A stretch of 26,618 bases of DNA from UBA11606 sp039188975 (GTDB taxonomy: Bacteria > Actinomycetota > Acidimicrobiia > Acidimicrobiales > Aldehydirespiratoraceae), in NCBI GenBank assembly GCA_039188975.1, contig JBCCYT010000045.1, positions 1 to 26,618 of the forward strand, in the 5' to 3' direction. Numbering within the stretch: the stretch's first letter is position 1; each line of letters starts with the position of its first letter. The position numbers were made by a program, and so were the translations under genes. Positions 8,117 through 15,078 of this stretch are shown here, one piece after another. The notes beneath the pieces were generated by a model, which ran no database searches, was not told the DNA's origin, and saw only the letters and a list, made by a program, of their open reading frames with translations.

Positions 8117-8698
8117 ATGAACCAGCGCTTGGCCGAGTTACGCGGACTCGTAGCATTCGGCGCCATCGTGCTCGTCATCGTCGGTGCCTGGAGATGGATT
8201 GAAGATCGACCGGTCAGCGACCCGATCGCGGCGGCCGCGACGACAACCACCACGACAACGACAACGACCGTTCGAGTCACAACCACCACCACACCCGAGA
8301 TGGCGGCTGCGGCGACCTGCGAACGCACGGCGACCTTTCTCGCGGAAGCCGAGCTCATCCCCGCCGACGCGGGACCGGGGCCGCTGGCGCGGCTCGCACT
8401 CTCCTATTGGAGCGACCTCGAGCTGATCGCCATCGAGGACTCCAAGGTTGAGATCGCCGCCGTGGTCGCCTACTACCAGAGCTATCTCGACACCGCCGAA
8501 CCGTTCCAGTTCGACCCGGTCCAGATCATCCTCGAGGGCGACAAAGAGAAGTTCGAGCAGCTGGTCACCCGGCCCGCCTCGGGACTCGAGGCGTCGGCGA
8601 ACATGGTGACGTTCTTTTGCGGCGTGGAACTCCCTGGTCAGCCGTCGATCAGCGCACGAAGCTTCGACGACCTCGAGGATCGACTGCTCGACCCGTAG
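8117..8698 (+). CDS. membrane-anchored hypothetical with polythreonine linker
   Basis: A 193-residue protein I do not recognise. One N-terminal hydrophobic helix (about 10-26) serves as signal anchor. A Thr-only run (42-51) and a second Thr-rich patch (55-59) then form an extended linker, often a site of O-mannosylation in exported actinobacterial proteins. The outer domain (about 66-193) seems helical, rich in Glu/Asp, with two cysteines (Cys68 and Cys168) that could form a disulfide. The domain shape and length resemble other small secreted unknowns of actinobacteria. It follows the CoA-transferase by 48 bases and may share its transcript. Confidence 0.7.
   Translation: MNQRLAELRGLVAFGAIVLVIVGAWRWIEDRPVSDPIAAAATTTTTTTTTTVRVTTTTTPEMAAAATCERTATFLAEAELIPADAGPGPLARLALSYWSDLELIAIEDSKVEIAAVVAYYQSYLDTAEPFQFDPVQIILEGDKEKFEQLVTRPASGLEASANMVTFFCGVELPGQPSISARSFDDLEDRLLDP
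8239..8295 (+). repeat. ACN-codon tract encoding polythreonine
   Basis: A run of ten ACN codons with mixed third bases (aca, acc, acg), then a short break and five more Thr codons. Mixed codons suggest selection for the Thr linker and not recent slippage expansion. Confidence 0.7.
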
Positions 8699-8733
8699 CC
8701 GCACCGCCCGCCGATTCGATTCGGCCGGCCCGC

Positions 8734-10305
8734 TCAGCTCAATGCCGCGGGTGACGGTACCTGAACGTTGGGACCCTCGTCGCCGAGTGCATCGGCCGAC
8801 ATCGGCCGCTGGAAGAGATACCCCTGCATGAGGTCGATCCCGAGCCGTTCGAGGGTCATCTTTTGCGCGACGTTCTCGACTCCCTCGGCAACAACCGCGA
8901 GACCAAGGGCATCCGCCATCGACATCGTCGCCTCGACCACTGCCTTGTTGACGTCGTCATGGGGCACGGTCTGGACGACCGTACGGTCGATCTTGATCAC
9001 ATCGATGATCGGCAACGAACGGATTCGAGAGAACGCGCCCTGCCCATTGCCGAAGTCGTCGATGACGATCCGGCATCCCATGGCAGCCAGTCGGTCGATC
9101 ACCCGGTTGGCGTCATCGATGCGCCGCAGGAGGAGATCCTCGGAGATCTCCATGTCGAGTTGGCTCGGCTCGACCAAACACGACTCGGCAAGCTCTGCGA
9201 CTCGGTCGGGGAAGGTCGGGTCAACCAGCTGCCGTTCGGAGAGATTGATGCTGGACGGGATCGATGCCGTGCCGAACAGGTGATTCCACACCGCGGTCTG
9301 GGCGATGACCTCTCGAAGAACGACGTCTCCCAGCCGAGCCGCAAGGCCGGCTTCCTCCGCAATCGACAAGAAGTGGTCCGGACCAAGGACGCCGCGATCG
9401 GGGTGCATCCAGCGGACAAGCCCTTCGACGCCGACCGTTCGGCCCTCTCGCTGGGAGACAACCGGCTGGTACCACACGTTGAACTGGCCTTCGGCAAGAG
9501 CTGGCGCAATCGCTGCTTCGACCTCGCGGCGACCGAGGGCCTCTCGTTCCTGCTCAGCGTCGTACACCTGGATGCCGCCGCCCTCGCGCTTCGCCCGGTA
9601 CATGGCCTGGTCAGCCCGAGCGATGAGCTCGTCGGCATCCGCCCGACTCTCGCCGTCGACGACGGTGTAGCCGACACTCGGAACAACCTGGATTTCGGTG
9701 TCGGGCAGGCGCAGCGGCGTGTCGAACGCCGCGAGCACATTCTCGGCGATCTCCTGGGCCAGCGACGGAGAGGTGAGGCCGGGGCAGATGGCGACGAACT
9801 CATCACCACCGAACCGCCCGACGACATCGGTCGACCGGACGGCGCCCCGCAAGCGCATGCCGAAGGCACGCAACACCTCGTCACCCGCCTCGTGACCCAT
9901 GGAGTCATTGATTCCCTTGAAGCCATCAACATCGAGGAACAACACCGCAAGGTGATCATCTCGACGGCGTCGCTCGTGAAGCGACCGTTCCAACCGCGTC
10001 CGAATCTCGTCGCGGGCCGGCAAGCCGGTGAGATGGTCGTGGGTGGCCTTGGTTTCCAGCTCCCGGAGGTGCGTGAGCGTCGACGCACCGAGCCACCGCT
10101 GAACCGCGACCGAGATGAGCACGACCGCGGTCGCCGCTGAGCCACTCAAGACGCAGAGTTCGGCACGAGACGCGCCAGCGAGCGCTTCCTCGCCGGCCAA
10201 GAAGGCCAAGAGTGACGTGACCATCACCCCGGCGCCGAGCGGGCCCACAACCGTCAGGACCGCCGATTGGCGCAGCCGCGCAACGACCCCTCCAGACGAT
10301 GACAT
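8734..10305 (-). CDS. membrane GGDEF-EAL cyclic-di-GMP protein
   Basis: A 523-residue protein that could both make and break down cyclic di-GMP. Two N-terminal membrane segments (about 15-37 and 48-70) precede a GGDEF domain with an intact GGDEF motif (166-170) and an upstream RSTD (157-160), which fits the RxxD product-inhibition site. The C-terminal EAL domain (about 260-510) has the signature as EGL (294-296), with other expected residues present: Glu386 (MEIS), DDFGNG (416-421), Lys438 and Glu474 (AEGVEN), then QGYLFQRP. Cyclase activity looks likely; phosphodiesterase activity is plausible because metal ligands are kept. It diverges from the cyclotransferase gene. No PAS or other sensor domain is visible, so the membrane part may be the input. 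Confidence 0.93.
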   Translation of the reverse strand: MSSSGGVVARLRQSAVLTVVGPLGAGVMVTSLLAFLAGEEALAGASRAELCVLSGSAATAVVLISVAVQRWLGASTLTHLRELETKATHDHLTGLPARDEIRTRLERSLHERRRRDDHLAVLFLDVDGFKGINDSMGHEAGDEVLRAFGMRLRGAVRSTDVVGRFGGDEFVAICPGLTSPSLAQEIAENVLAAFDTPLRLPDTEIQVVPSVGYTVVDGESRADADELIARADQAMYRAKREGGGIQVYDAEQEREALGRREVEAAIAPALAEGQFNVWYQPVVSQREGRTVGVEGLVRWMHPDRGVLGPDHFLSIAEEAGLAARLGDVVLREVIAQTAVWNHLFGTASIPSSINLSERQLVDPTFPDRVAELAESCLVEPSQLDMEISEDLLLRRIDDANRVIDRLAAMGCRIVIDDFGNGQGAFSRIRSLPIIDVIKIDRTVVQTVPHDDVNKAVVEATMSMADALGLAVVAEGVENVAQKMTLERLGIDLMQGYLFQRPMSADALGDEGPNVQVPSPAALS

Positions 10306-10361
10306 GCACCAGTCTTCGGCACGTTTGCGGGCCTACGTGAATGTCATCGGCGACAACGGTG

Positions 10362-10376
10362 CGTCTGGCCCAGACG
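10362..10376. promoter_or_regulatory. 15-bp near-palindrome in divergent promoter region
   Basis: Arms CGTCTGG and CCAGACG are perfect with a single C at the centre. The element lies in the gap between the leftward GGDEF-EAL gene and the rightward cyclotransferase gene, 57 bases from the former start and 58 from the latter. A shared operator is possible. An overlapping 6-bp-arm repeat (GGCCCA / TGGGCC) continues to 10382. Confidence 0.35.
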
Positions 10377-10433
10377 TGGGCCGGAAGTCTCACCCGTCAC
10401 CGGTCCCGCTCGGTCAGATGTCAGACTGCGGCG

Positions 10434-11360
10434 ATGGGTCGTTGCCGGGTCACCATTCTTGTGCTGGCCGCCGTCGCGCTCGCCGGCTGCGCCGGTGACG
10501 AGCCGAGCATCGACCCGCTCGTCACCGAGGAGGAGACGGGCACACCGGACTCCACCGCGCCATCCTCGGGGTCGGCCACGACATCGCCGACGACAACCTC
10601 CGCAACGGAGACAACCGGAGAACGCACCCGATGGCCGGTGCCGCTCGCATCGCTCGCCCCGGACGCCCCCGCCGAATGGTCGGTGGACGTGTTGGCGACG
10701 GCACCTCACGACCCCGAGGCGTTCACCCAGGGTCTCGAGCTCCTCGACGACGGTCGGTTGATCGAGTCGACCGGACGGCGCGGGCTCAGCGATGTGCGCA
10801 TCGTCGATCCGCAAACCGGGAACGTCGAAGCTTCCCAGTCGCTCGAGCCCCAGGAGTTCGGCGAAGGACTCACGATCGTCGATGACACCGTCATTCAACT
10901 CACCTGGCAAGAAGAAGTTGCCCGCCGATGGACCGTTGACGATCTCGCTCCGCTGCCGTCGTTCACCTACGAGGGCGAAGGGTGGGGGTTGTGCGCCCTC
11001 GATGATCGGCTCGCCATGACCGACGGTTCGGCGACGCTCACCTGGCGAGACCCTGTCACCTTCGCCATCGTCGAGACCGTGCAGGTCACGCGTGCCGGCG
11101 TGCCGGTTGAGCGCCTCAACGAGCTCGAGTGTGTCGATGGCCATGTCGTCGCAAACATCTGGCAGACATCAGAGATCGTGGTGATCGAGCCGGCGGGGGC
11201 GGTCGTTGCCACAATCGACGCCACGGTCCTGGTCGAGGCGGTCGCAACCGATGATCCCAACGCTGTCCTCAATGGCATCGCAGCGCATCGTGATGGCACG
11301 TTCTCGCTCACCGGAAAGCTGTGGCCCACCCGCTTTCTCGTTCAGGTCGTAGCCGGCTGA
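10434..11360 (+). CDS. lipoprotein glutaminyl-peptide cyclotransferase
   Basis: A 308-residue protein of the plant/bacterial glutaminyl cyclotransferase family (five-bladed beta-propeller), which converts N-terminal Gln to pyroglutamate. I chose the ATG at 10434 because it opens directly into a lipoprotein signal: MGRCR, a hydrophobic core, and the lipobox LAGC with Cys19. A Thr/Ser-rich linker spans about 36-65. Family motifs include HDPEAFTQGL (92-101), FGEGLT (142-147), ERLNELE and NGIA. It is thus probably displayed on the outer face of the membrane. It is separated by only 4 bases from the downstream exonuclease gene. An in-frame ATG at 10341 would add 31 residues ahead of the signal and is unlikely. 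Confidence 0.9.
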   Translation: MGRCRVTILVLAAVALAGCAGDEPSIDPLVTEEETGTPDSTAPSSGSATTSPTTTSATETTGERTRWPVPLASLAPDAPAEWSVDVLATAPHDPEAFTQGLELLDDGRLIESTGRRGLSDVRIVDPQTGNVEASQSLEPQEFGEGLTIVDDTVIQLTWQEEVARRWTVDDLAPLPSFTYEGEGWGLCALDDRLAMTDGSATLTWRDPVTFAIVETVQVTRAGVPVERLNELECVDGHVVANIWQTSEIVVIEPAGAVVATIDATVLVEAVATDDPNAVLNGIAAHRDGTFSLTGKLWPTRFLVQVVAG

Positions 11361-11364
11361 CCGC

Positions 11365-12015
11365 GTGTCACACCAGCGCCGTAGGGTCGGGCCCATCGAC
11401 ACGACATCGCCTCCGCTCATCGGACTCGATATCGAGACCGATACGTCGATCGACGGCCTCGATCCACGTTGCTCGCCGGTCGTCGCACTGGCGCTGAGCA
11501 GCTCGGCCGGCGAGTGGGTGTTCGACCATGAGGACGAAGCTGCCTTGCTCCGCGCCGCCGACGACCACATTGCCAGCCTCGAGTCTGGCGTCCTCGTCAC
11601 GTGGAACGGATCGGGGTTCGACCTGCCGTTCATCACCGACCGGGCGCACCGACTTGGTCTGACGATCGGGTTACACACCGTGCATGATCCGGCGTTGCCG
11701 GGCCAGGCCCGACCCCTGCCGGGGCATCCGGGACGGGTGCGTGGCCGCTGGCATCGACTCGCGCATCTCGATGGTTATCAGGCGTTTCGAGCCGATGTGG
11801 GCCAGAACCTCCCGATCTCATGCGGGCTCAAGTCGCTCGCCCGTTTCGTCGGGCTTCCTGTCGTCGAAGTCGACCGGACCCGCATCCACGAACTCACCGC
11901 GCAGCAACGGCACGACTATGTCGCAAGCGACGCCCGCCTCGCCCGTGCGCTTGTCGAGCGGCGCGCCGATCGAGCTGCGTGGGTGGATCAGTCGCCGTCG
12001 TCGAGGGGCTCGTAG
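11365..12015 (+). CDS. DEDDy-type 3'-5' exonuclease
   Basis: A 216-residue RNase H-fold exonuclease resembling the proofreading domain of family B DNA polymerases, but standing alone. ExoI is DIE at Asp22/Glu24, ExoII is TWNGSGFD with Asp86, and ExoIII is HDYVASDA with Tyr185 and Asp189, giving a complete DEDDy set. The segment ISCGLKSLARFVGL (151-164) also matches stand-alone members of this type. The start is GTG, 4 bases after the cyclotransferase stop. Its last 28 bases overlap the end of the convergent 337-residue gene. A role in DNA repair or end trimming is likely; a link to the adjacent methyltransferase cassette is possible but unproven. Confidence 0.85.
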   Translation: MSHQRRRVGPIDTTSPPLIGLDIETDTSIDGLDPRCSPVVALALSSSAGEWVFDHEDEAALLRAADDHIASLESGVLVTWNGSGFDLPFITDRAHRLGLTIGLHTVHDPALPGQARPLPGHPGRVRGRWHRLAHLDGYQAFRADVGQNLPISCGLKSLARFVGLPVVEVDRTRIHELTAQQRHDYVASDARLARALVERRADRAAWVDQSPSSRGS

Positions 12016-13001
12016 CCGGCCACGTCGTGGTGTGGCGTGTCGAGGTAGATCTTCGCTTCGGGCATGCCCCCGAACTTGCCGTGGCTCCAACGGATCTCGA
12101 CATGTCCCTCAACCACTCGATCGGTGTCGCGGATCCGATCCTGCACATCGACCCGCCAGCGCACCAGCGGCTGTCCGGCGTGCTCGCCCCACAGATCAAC
12201 GCTCCGCAGCGCATAACGGGTACGGAAGTCCCACGGGGTCGTGACCCGATAATGCAACGGCGCATCCTTGAGGTCGGCGCCCAGGACGAAGTACGGCGAA
12301 GCTTGAAGCCGCAGCAAGCGCCACACAAACGCCTCCCGCTCCCCCTTGGTCGACAGGTTTGCGGCCAATCGACCGGCGCTCGCTCGGGCGATTTCGAACG
12401 CCACCAACTCCCACTGCTCGCGTAGCGCCGGCGGCCAACGTCCCGGCAGCGCCTTGCGAAGCCGAAGCCGGTCATCGCGGTCGAGGTCGGTCACGAGGGC
12501 CGGCAAACCAGTCGAGCCCACGTGCGCAACCGCTGCGGCGTAGAGCTCCTGATAGGACGTGCTGGCGACCGCTCCGAACCAATCCTCTGACGAGGTGCGT
12601 CGCTCAGCGAGGGCTCGATCGAACAGATTCGCCGGCGATGCGTTCTGCAGGATCTTGGAGCCGTACTTGCAGCTGATCAGGTAGACGTGATCGACCCGCA
12701 GGTCAGCAGGAATTTGTTCGTACGCAGGAGGTTTGTGGGGGCCCTTCCACTCGACCGTCCAGGGCGGGCGGCCCCGCAACCCATCGTTGGCTCGCGAAAA
12801 TCGCTGACCGTTCGCCCAGGCCGTTTCGAACACCGCTCGATGGGTCCCCTCGGCGTACGCCCGATCGAGTTCGTCATAGACCGCGTCGTCGACGTTGGTG
12901 ATGAAGCGAGGGCGAGCGGCGATTGCCCGGCTGAGATCGCGAAACCCGAACAAACCGAGACCGGTGACGATCTCGCTGACTGCTGTCCGCGTGTCGGCCA
13001 T
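11988..13001 (-). CDS. unknown protein, candidate restriction nuclease of methyltransferase cassette
   Basis: A 337-residue protein I cannot assign to a named family. It is the third gene of a coupled cassette with a DNA methyltransferase; its ATG overlaps the stop of the 115-residue gene (TGATG). Residues about 82-112 contain VEWKG, then PAD (98-100) and ISCK (109-112) in a setting that looks like two beta strands. This could be a PD-(D/E)XK-type site with Ser in place of the acidic residue before Lys, as in Cfr10I-type enzymes (SVK) whose Glu comes from a later helix; Glu133 or Glu139 might fill that place. The C-terminal part (about 262-330) is Trp-rich and beta-like. Nuclease function is inferred from motif shape and context only. 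Confidence 0.6.
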   Translation of the reverse strand: MADTRTAVSEIVTGLGLFGFRDLSRAIAARPRFITNVDDAVYDELDRAYAEGTHRAVFETAWANGQRFSRANDGLRGRPPWTVEWKGPHKPPAYEQIPADLRVDHVYLISCKYGSKILQNASPANLFDRALAERRTSSEDWFGAVASTSYQELYAAAVAHVGSTGLPALVTDLDRDDRLRLRKALPGRWPPALREQWELVAFEIARASAGRLAANLSTKGEREAFVWRLLRLQASPYFVLGADLKDAPLHYRVTTPWDFRTRYALRSVDLWGEHAGQPLVRWRVDVQDRIRDTDRVVEGHVEIRWSHGKFGGMPEAKIYLDTPHHDVAGYEPLDDGD

Positions 13002-13348
13002 CAGCCGGCTGATCGAACTCGAGCAGACCCGACGGCCCCGAACAGCCGGGTGAATTGCAGCTGGGCGCCAATCAGGTCAGCCGGAAGGTCGTCGGCGGTG
13101 TAGATGGACTTGCCGTCGTAGACGTCGATGCCCGTACCGAGAGTACGAATCCACGCCACCACGGCATCGCCCCACCGTTCTTCGAGAACAGCATCGCGAA
13201 TCTCCTGCGTTGCATCTCCGAGCAGGGCGGGATCCGTGCGAGCCACGACCTCGAGCGCGAGCACCCGGTGCAACACGTCGATGTCATCGGCCAGGAAGAT
13301 CGACGGTGGCTCGGTGTGAACGACTGCGTATGCGACCGTCTCGGTCAT
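13001..13348 (-). CDS. small unknown protein of methyltransferase cassette
   Basis: A 115-residue protein of unknown family. The start ATG at 13348 overlaps the methyltransferase stop by 4 bases (ATGA), and its own stop overlaps the next start by 1 base, which fixes it as a real gene between the two. The frame stays open 17 codons upstream into the methyltransferase, but the coupled ATG is preferred. It looks mixed alpha/beta, acidic in the first half (DDIDVLH near 21-27), with a conserved-looking C-terminal stretch (VYDGKSIYTADDLP, 76-89). I see no membrane segment, helix-turn-helix or catalytic motif. A specificity, partner or inhibitor subunit for the third gene product is a reasonable guess. 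Confidence 0.65.
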   Translation of the reverse strand: MTETVAYAVVHTEPPSIFLADDIDVLHRVLALEVVARTDPALLGDATQEIRDAVLEERWGDAVVAWIRTLGTGIDVYDGKSIYTADDLPADLIGAQLQFTRLFGAVGSARVRSAG

Positions 13349-14856
13349 GGCGACCGATGCTGATGCGCTTCGTAGGCCGCGATGTCGGACTCCGTCCAAA
13401 ACCCGGGAATCGGGAGGACGGAGTCGCCCTTTGCGTATTCGCGTAGACGGCCAACCCCTGCGGCGTCGAACATCTCCACCGCATCCCAGACCTGATCGAC
13501 GCCTACCGCTCGAAGTGCTTTGTCGCCCTCGCTGTTGGCCTTCGGCAGGTTGGACGTGAGCACGAGCACGCGGCTCGGATCCTGCGGTTCATCGGTCGCT
13601 CGGAGCACATGAATGCGACCGAGTGTCTTCCACAGCGTGTCGGTGCGCATCAGTCCTGGACGAACCGTCGTGAACGCACCCGAGACGTCGACGTAGAAGC
13701 GCCGCCCGTCGGCGTCCGCGACCAAGAAGTTGAACTGCACGCCAACCTTCGGAATCTTGACCGGACTCTTCAAGACATCGAACCCGGCATCGACCAGGAC
13801 CTGTTCCGCGATATCGGCGGCCTTTTTGCCTTCTTTGGTGGCCCGGGCCTGGAAGAACTCCTGGCGGTCCTCATCGTCGTCAGGCGGCTCAAAGAGTGGG
13901 TCTTCACCCAAGACCTCGACGGCTCGGAGGCGAGGACGTTCTCGCTCCGCCTCCAAGCGAGCGGAAGCGATCTCGCAATACTCGGGATCGAGATCGAACC
14001 CAAAGCCACGGCGACCGGTGCGCTCAGCGGCAACCAAGGTCGAGCCCGACCCGAGGAACGGGTCGAGAACGGCATCGCCCTCGTAGGTGTACAGATCGAT
14101 CAGCCGGCGAGGCAGCTCGACCGGGAACGGCGCCGGGTGCTGCACCCGGCGAGCCGACTCCGGACTGATCTTCCACACATCGAGCGTCGCTTCCATGAAG
14201 TCGTCGGCTGACATCGTCGACTCGCGACCCTTCGGCGCCACGCGATCGAAGCGTCCCTTGCTGGCAACGATGACCCGCTCCGTGAGATCCCTCAGGACCG
14301 GGTTGGTTGCCTTGCGATAGCTCCCCCACGCCACCGACCCGGTTGCTCCCTCGGCCTTTTGCCAGATGATCTCACCCCGCAGCAGCAAGCCCAGATCGTC
14401 CTGCAGAATCGAGATGATGTCGGCACTCAGAGAGCGATACGGCTTCCGGCCGAGGTTGGCGACATTCACCGCAATGCGACCGCCGGGCTCGAGCACCTCG
14501 ACACACGACGCAAAGACGTCATGCAGCATCTGGAGGTACTCGAGATACGACGTCGGTATGGCGGGCGCCGCACCGCGGGTCTCTGGGTCTCCGGTGACGG
14601 CGAGCTCGTATTCCTTGCCCACGAAGTACGGCGGTGACGTCACGACGAGTGCCACCGAATTGGCCGGAAAGACGTCGGCGATGTCGCGGCTGTCACGGTT
14701 GTGGATCGGCTCCAGCTCGGCCGGCACGGCCGCGACAGTGTCGTCGGAACTGATCTCGGGCGGCGTGAACCGGGCGTAGAAATCCGACGCATCGTGACTC
14801 TCTCGACGCCCCACCCCAAACGCAGTGGTAGCTGTGGTTTTTCGACGCTCCGTCAC
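13345..14856 (-). CDS. beta-class DNA methyltransferase with C-terminal nuclease-like domain
   Basis: A 503-residue site-specific DNA methyltransferase. Motif IV TSPPY (73-77) precedes the AdoMet motif DPFLGSGST (265-273), the order of the beta class, and SPPY favours N4-cytosine methylation over N6-adenine. Residues about 335-470 lie beyond the usual end of the family. They read like a PD-(D/E)XK fold (helix, then VGVQFNFLVADADGRR and FYVDVSG), but without the catalytic Lys, so this part may bind DNA and not cut. The GTG start at 14856 has a good ribosome site (GGAGAGG) upstream; an open frame continues upstream but carries no recognisable domain and overlaps another gene. It heads a three-gene coupled cassette. 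The recognition sequence is unknown. Confidence 0.88.
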   Translation of the reverse strand: MTERRKTTATTAFGVGRRESHDASDFYARFTPPEISSDDTVAAVPAELEPIHNRDSRDIADVFPANSVALVVTSPPYFVGKEYELAVTGDPETRGAAPAIPTSYLEYLQMLHDVFASCVEVLEPGGRIAVNVANLGRKPYRSLSADIISILQDDLGLLLRGEIIWQKAEGATGSVAWGSYRKATNPVLRDLTERVIVASKGRFDRVAPKGRESTMSADDFMEATLDVWKISPESARRVQHPAPFPVELPRRLIDLYTYEGDAVLDPFLGSGSTLVAAERTGRRGFGFDLDPEYCEIASARLEAERERPRLRAVEVLGEDPLFEPPDDDEDRQEFFQARATKEGKKAADIAEQVLVDAGFDVLKSPVKIPKVGVQFNFLVADADGRRFYVDVSGAFTTVRPGLMRTDTLWKTLGRIHVLRATDEPQDPSRVLVLTSNLPKANSEGDKALRAVGVDQVWDAVEMFDAAGVGRLREYAKGDSVLPIPGFWTESDIAAYEAHQHRSP

Positions 14857-14881
14857 GACACCTCTCCACGGTCGAATGGCG

Positions 14882-14887
14882 ATCCTA
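14882..14887 (-). promoter_or_regulatory. possible -10 element of the methyltransferase cassette
   Basis: Read leftward the hexamer is TAGGAT, a common actinobacterial -10 form, 25 bases before the GTG start. No good -35 hexamer is seen at 16-18 bases upstream, where the sequence is very GC-rich, so an activator may be needed or the call may be wrong. Confidence 0.35.
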
Positions 14888-14913
14888 GGCGGGGCCGACC
14901 GGCCCGCCGTGCG

Positions 14914-14996
14914 ACACCCCCCAACCCTGCCGACGGGGTGTGACAGTCGCCTCCGGCTGCAGGGGCGGTCGGGGCCCACATCTGGGCTGTCACACC
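14914..14996. promoter_or_regulatory. cluster of GGTGTGACA-type inverted half-sites
   Basis: A perfect 10-bp inverted repeat (GGTGTGACAG at 14937-14946, CTGTCACACC at 14987-14996) has a 40-base spacer. A third partial half-site at 14914-14920 forms a 7-bp inverted repeat with 14935-14941. All lie between the divergent methyltransferase cassette and the 239-residue gene, upstream of the possible -10 at 14882-14887. Repeated half-sites suit binding by a dimeric regulator; the regulator is not identified. Confidence 0.45.
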
Positions 14997-15028
14997 TCCA
15001 TGACAGGGTTCCCGTGGCGTGCAACCAC

Positions 15029-15076
15029 GCACCTCGCGGCGCCGGCCGCCTCACCACGACCCACCCCGTGAGGTGC
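15029..15076 (+). promoter_or_regulatory. leader with two alternative stems over a ribosome site
   Basis: The ribosome site of the 239-residue gene lies in GTGAGGTGC (15068-15076), 2 bases before the ATG. It can pair either with GCACCTC at 15029-15035 (7 bp) or with CCTCAC at 15049-15054 (6 bp). These stems cannot coexist. A GC stem (15036-15040 with 15045-15049) lies between. Such a layout could hide the ribosome site, but GC-rich DNA yields such pairings by chance. Confidence 0.25.
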
Positions 15077-15078
15077 CC

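Noticed and set aside
8710..8725. Weak 5-bp-arm hairpin between convergent genes at 8698 and 8734
   Set aside because: The arms are too short to separate from chance in GC-rich sequence.
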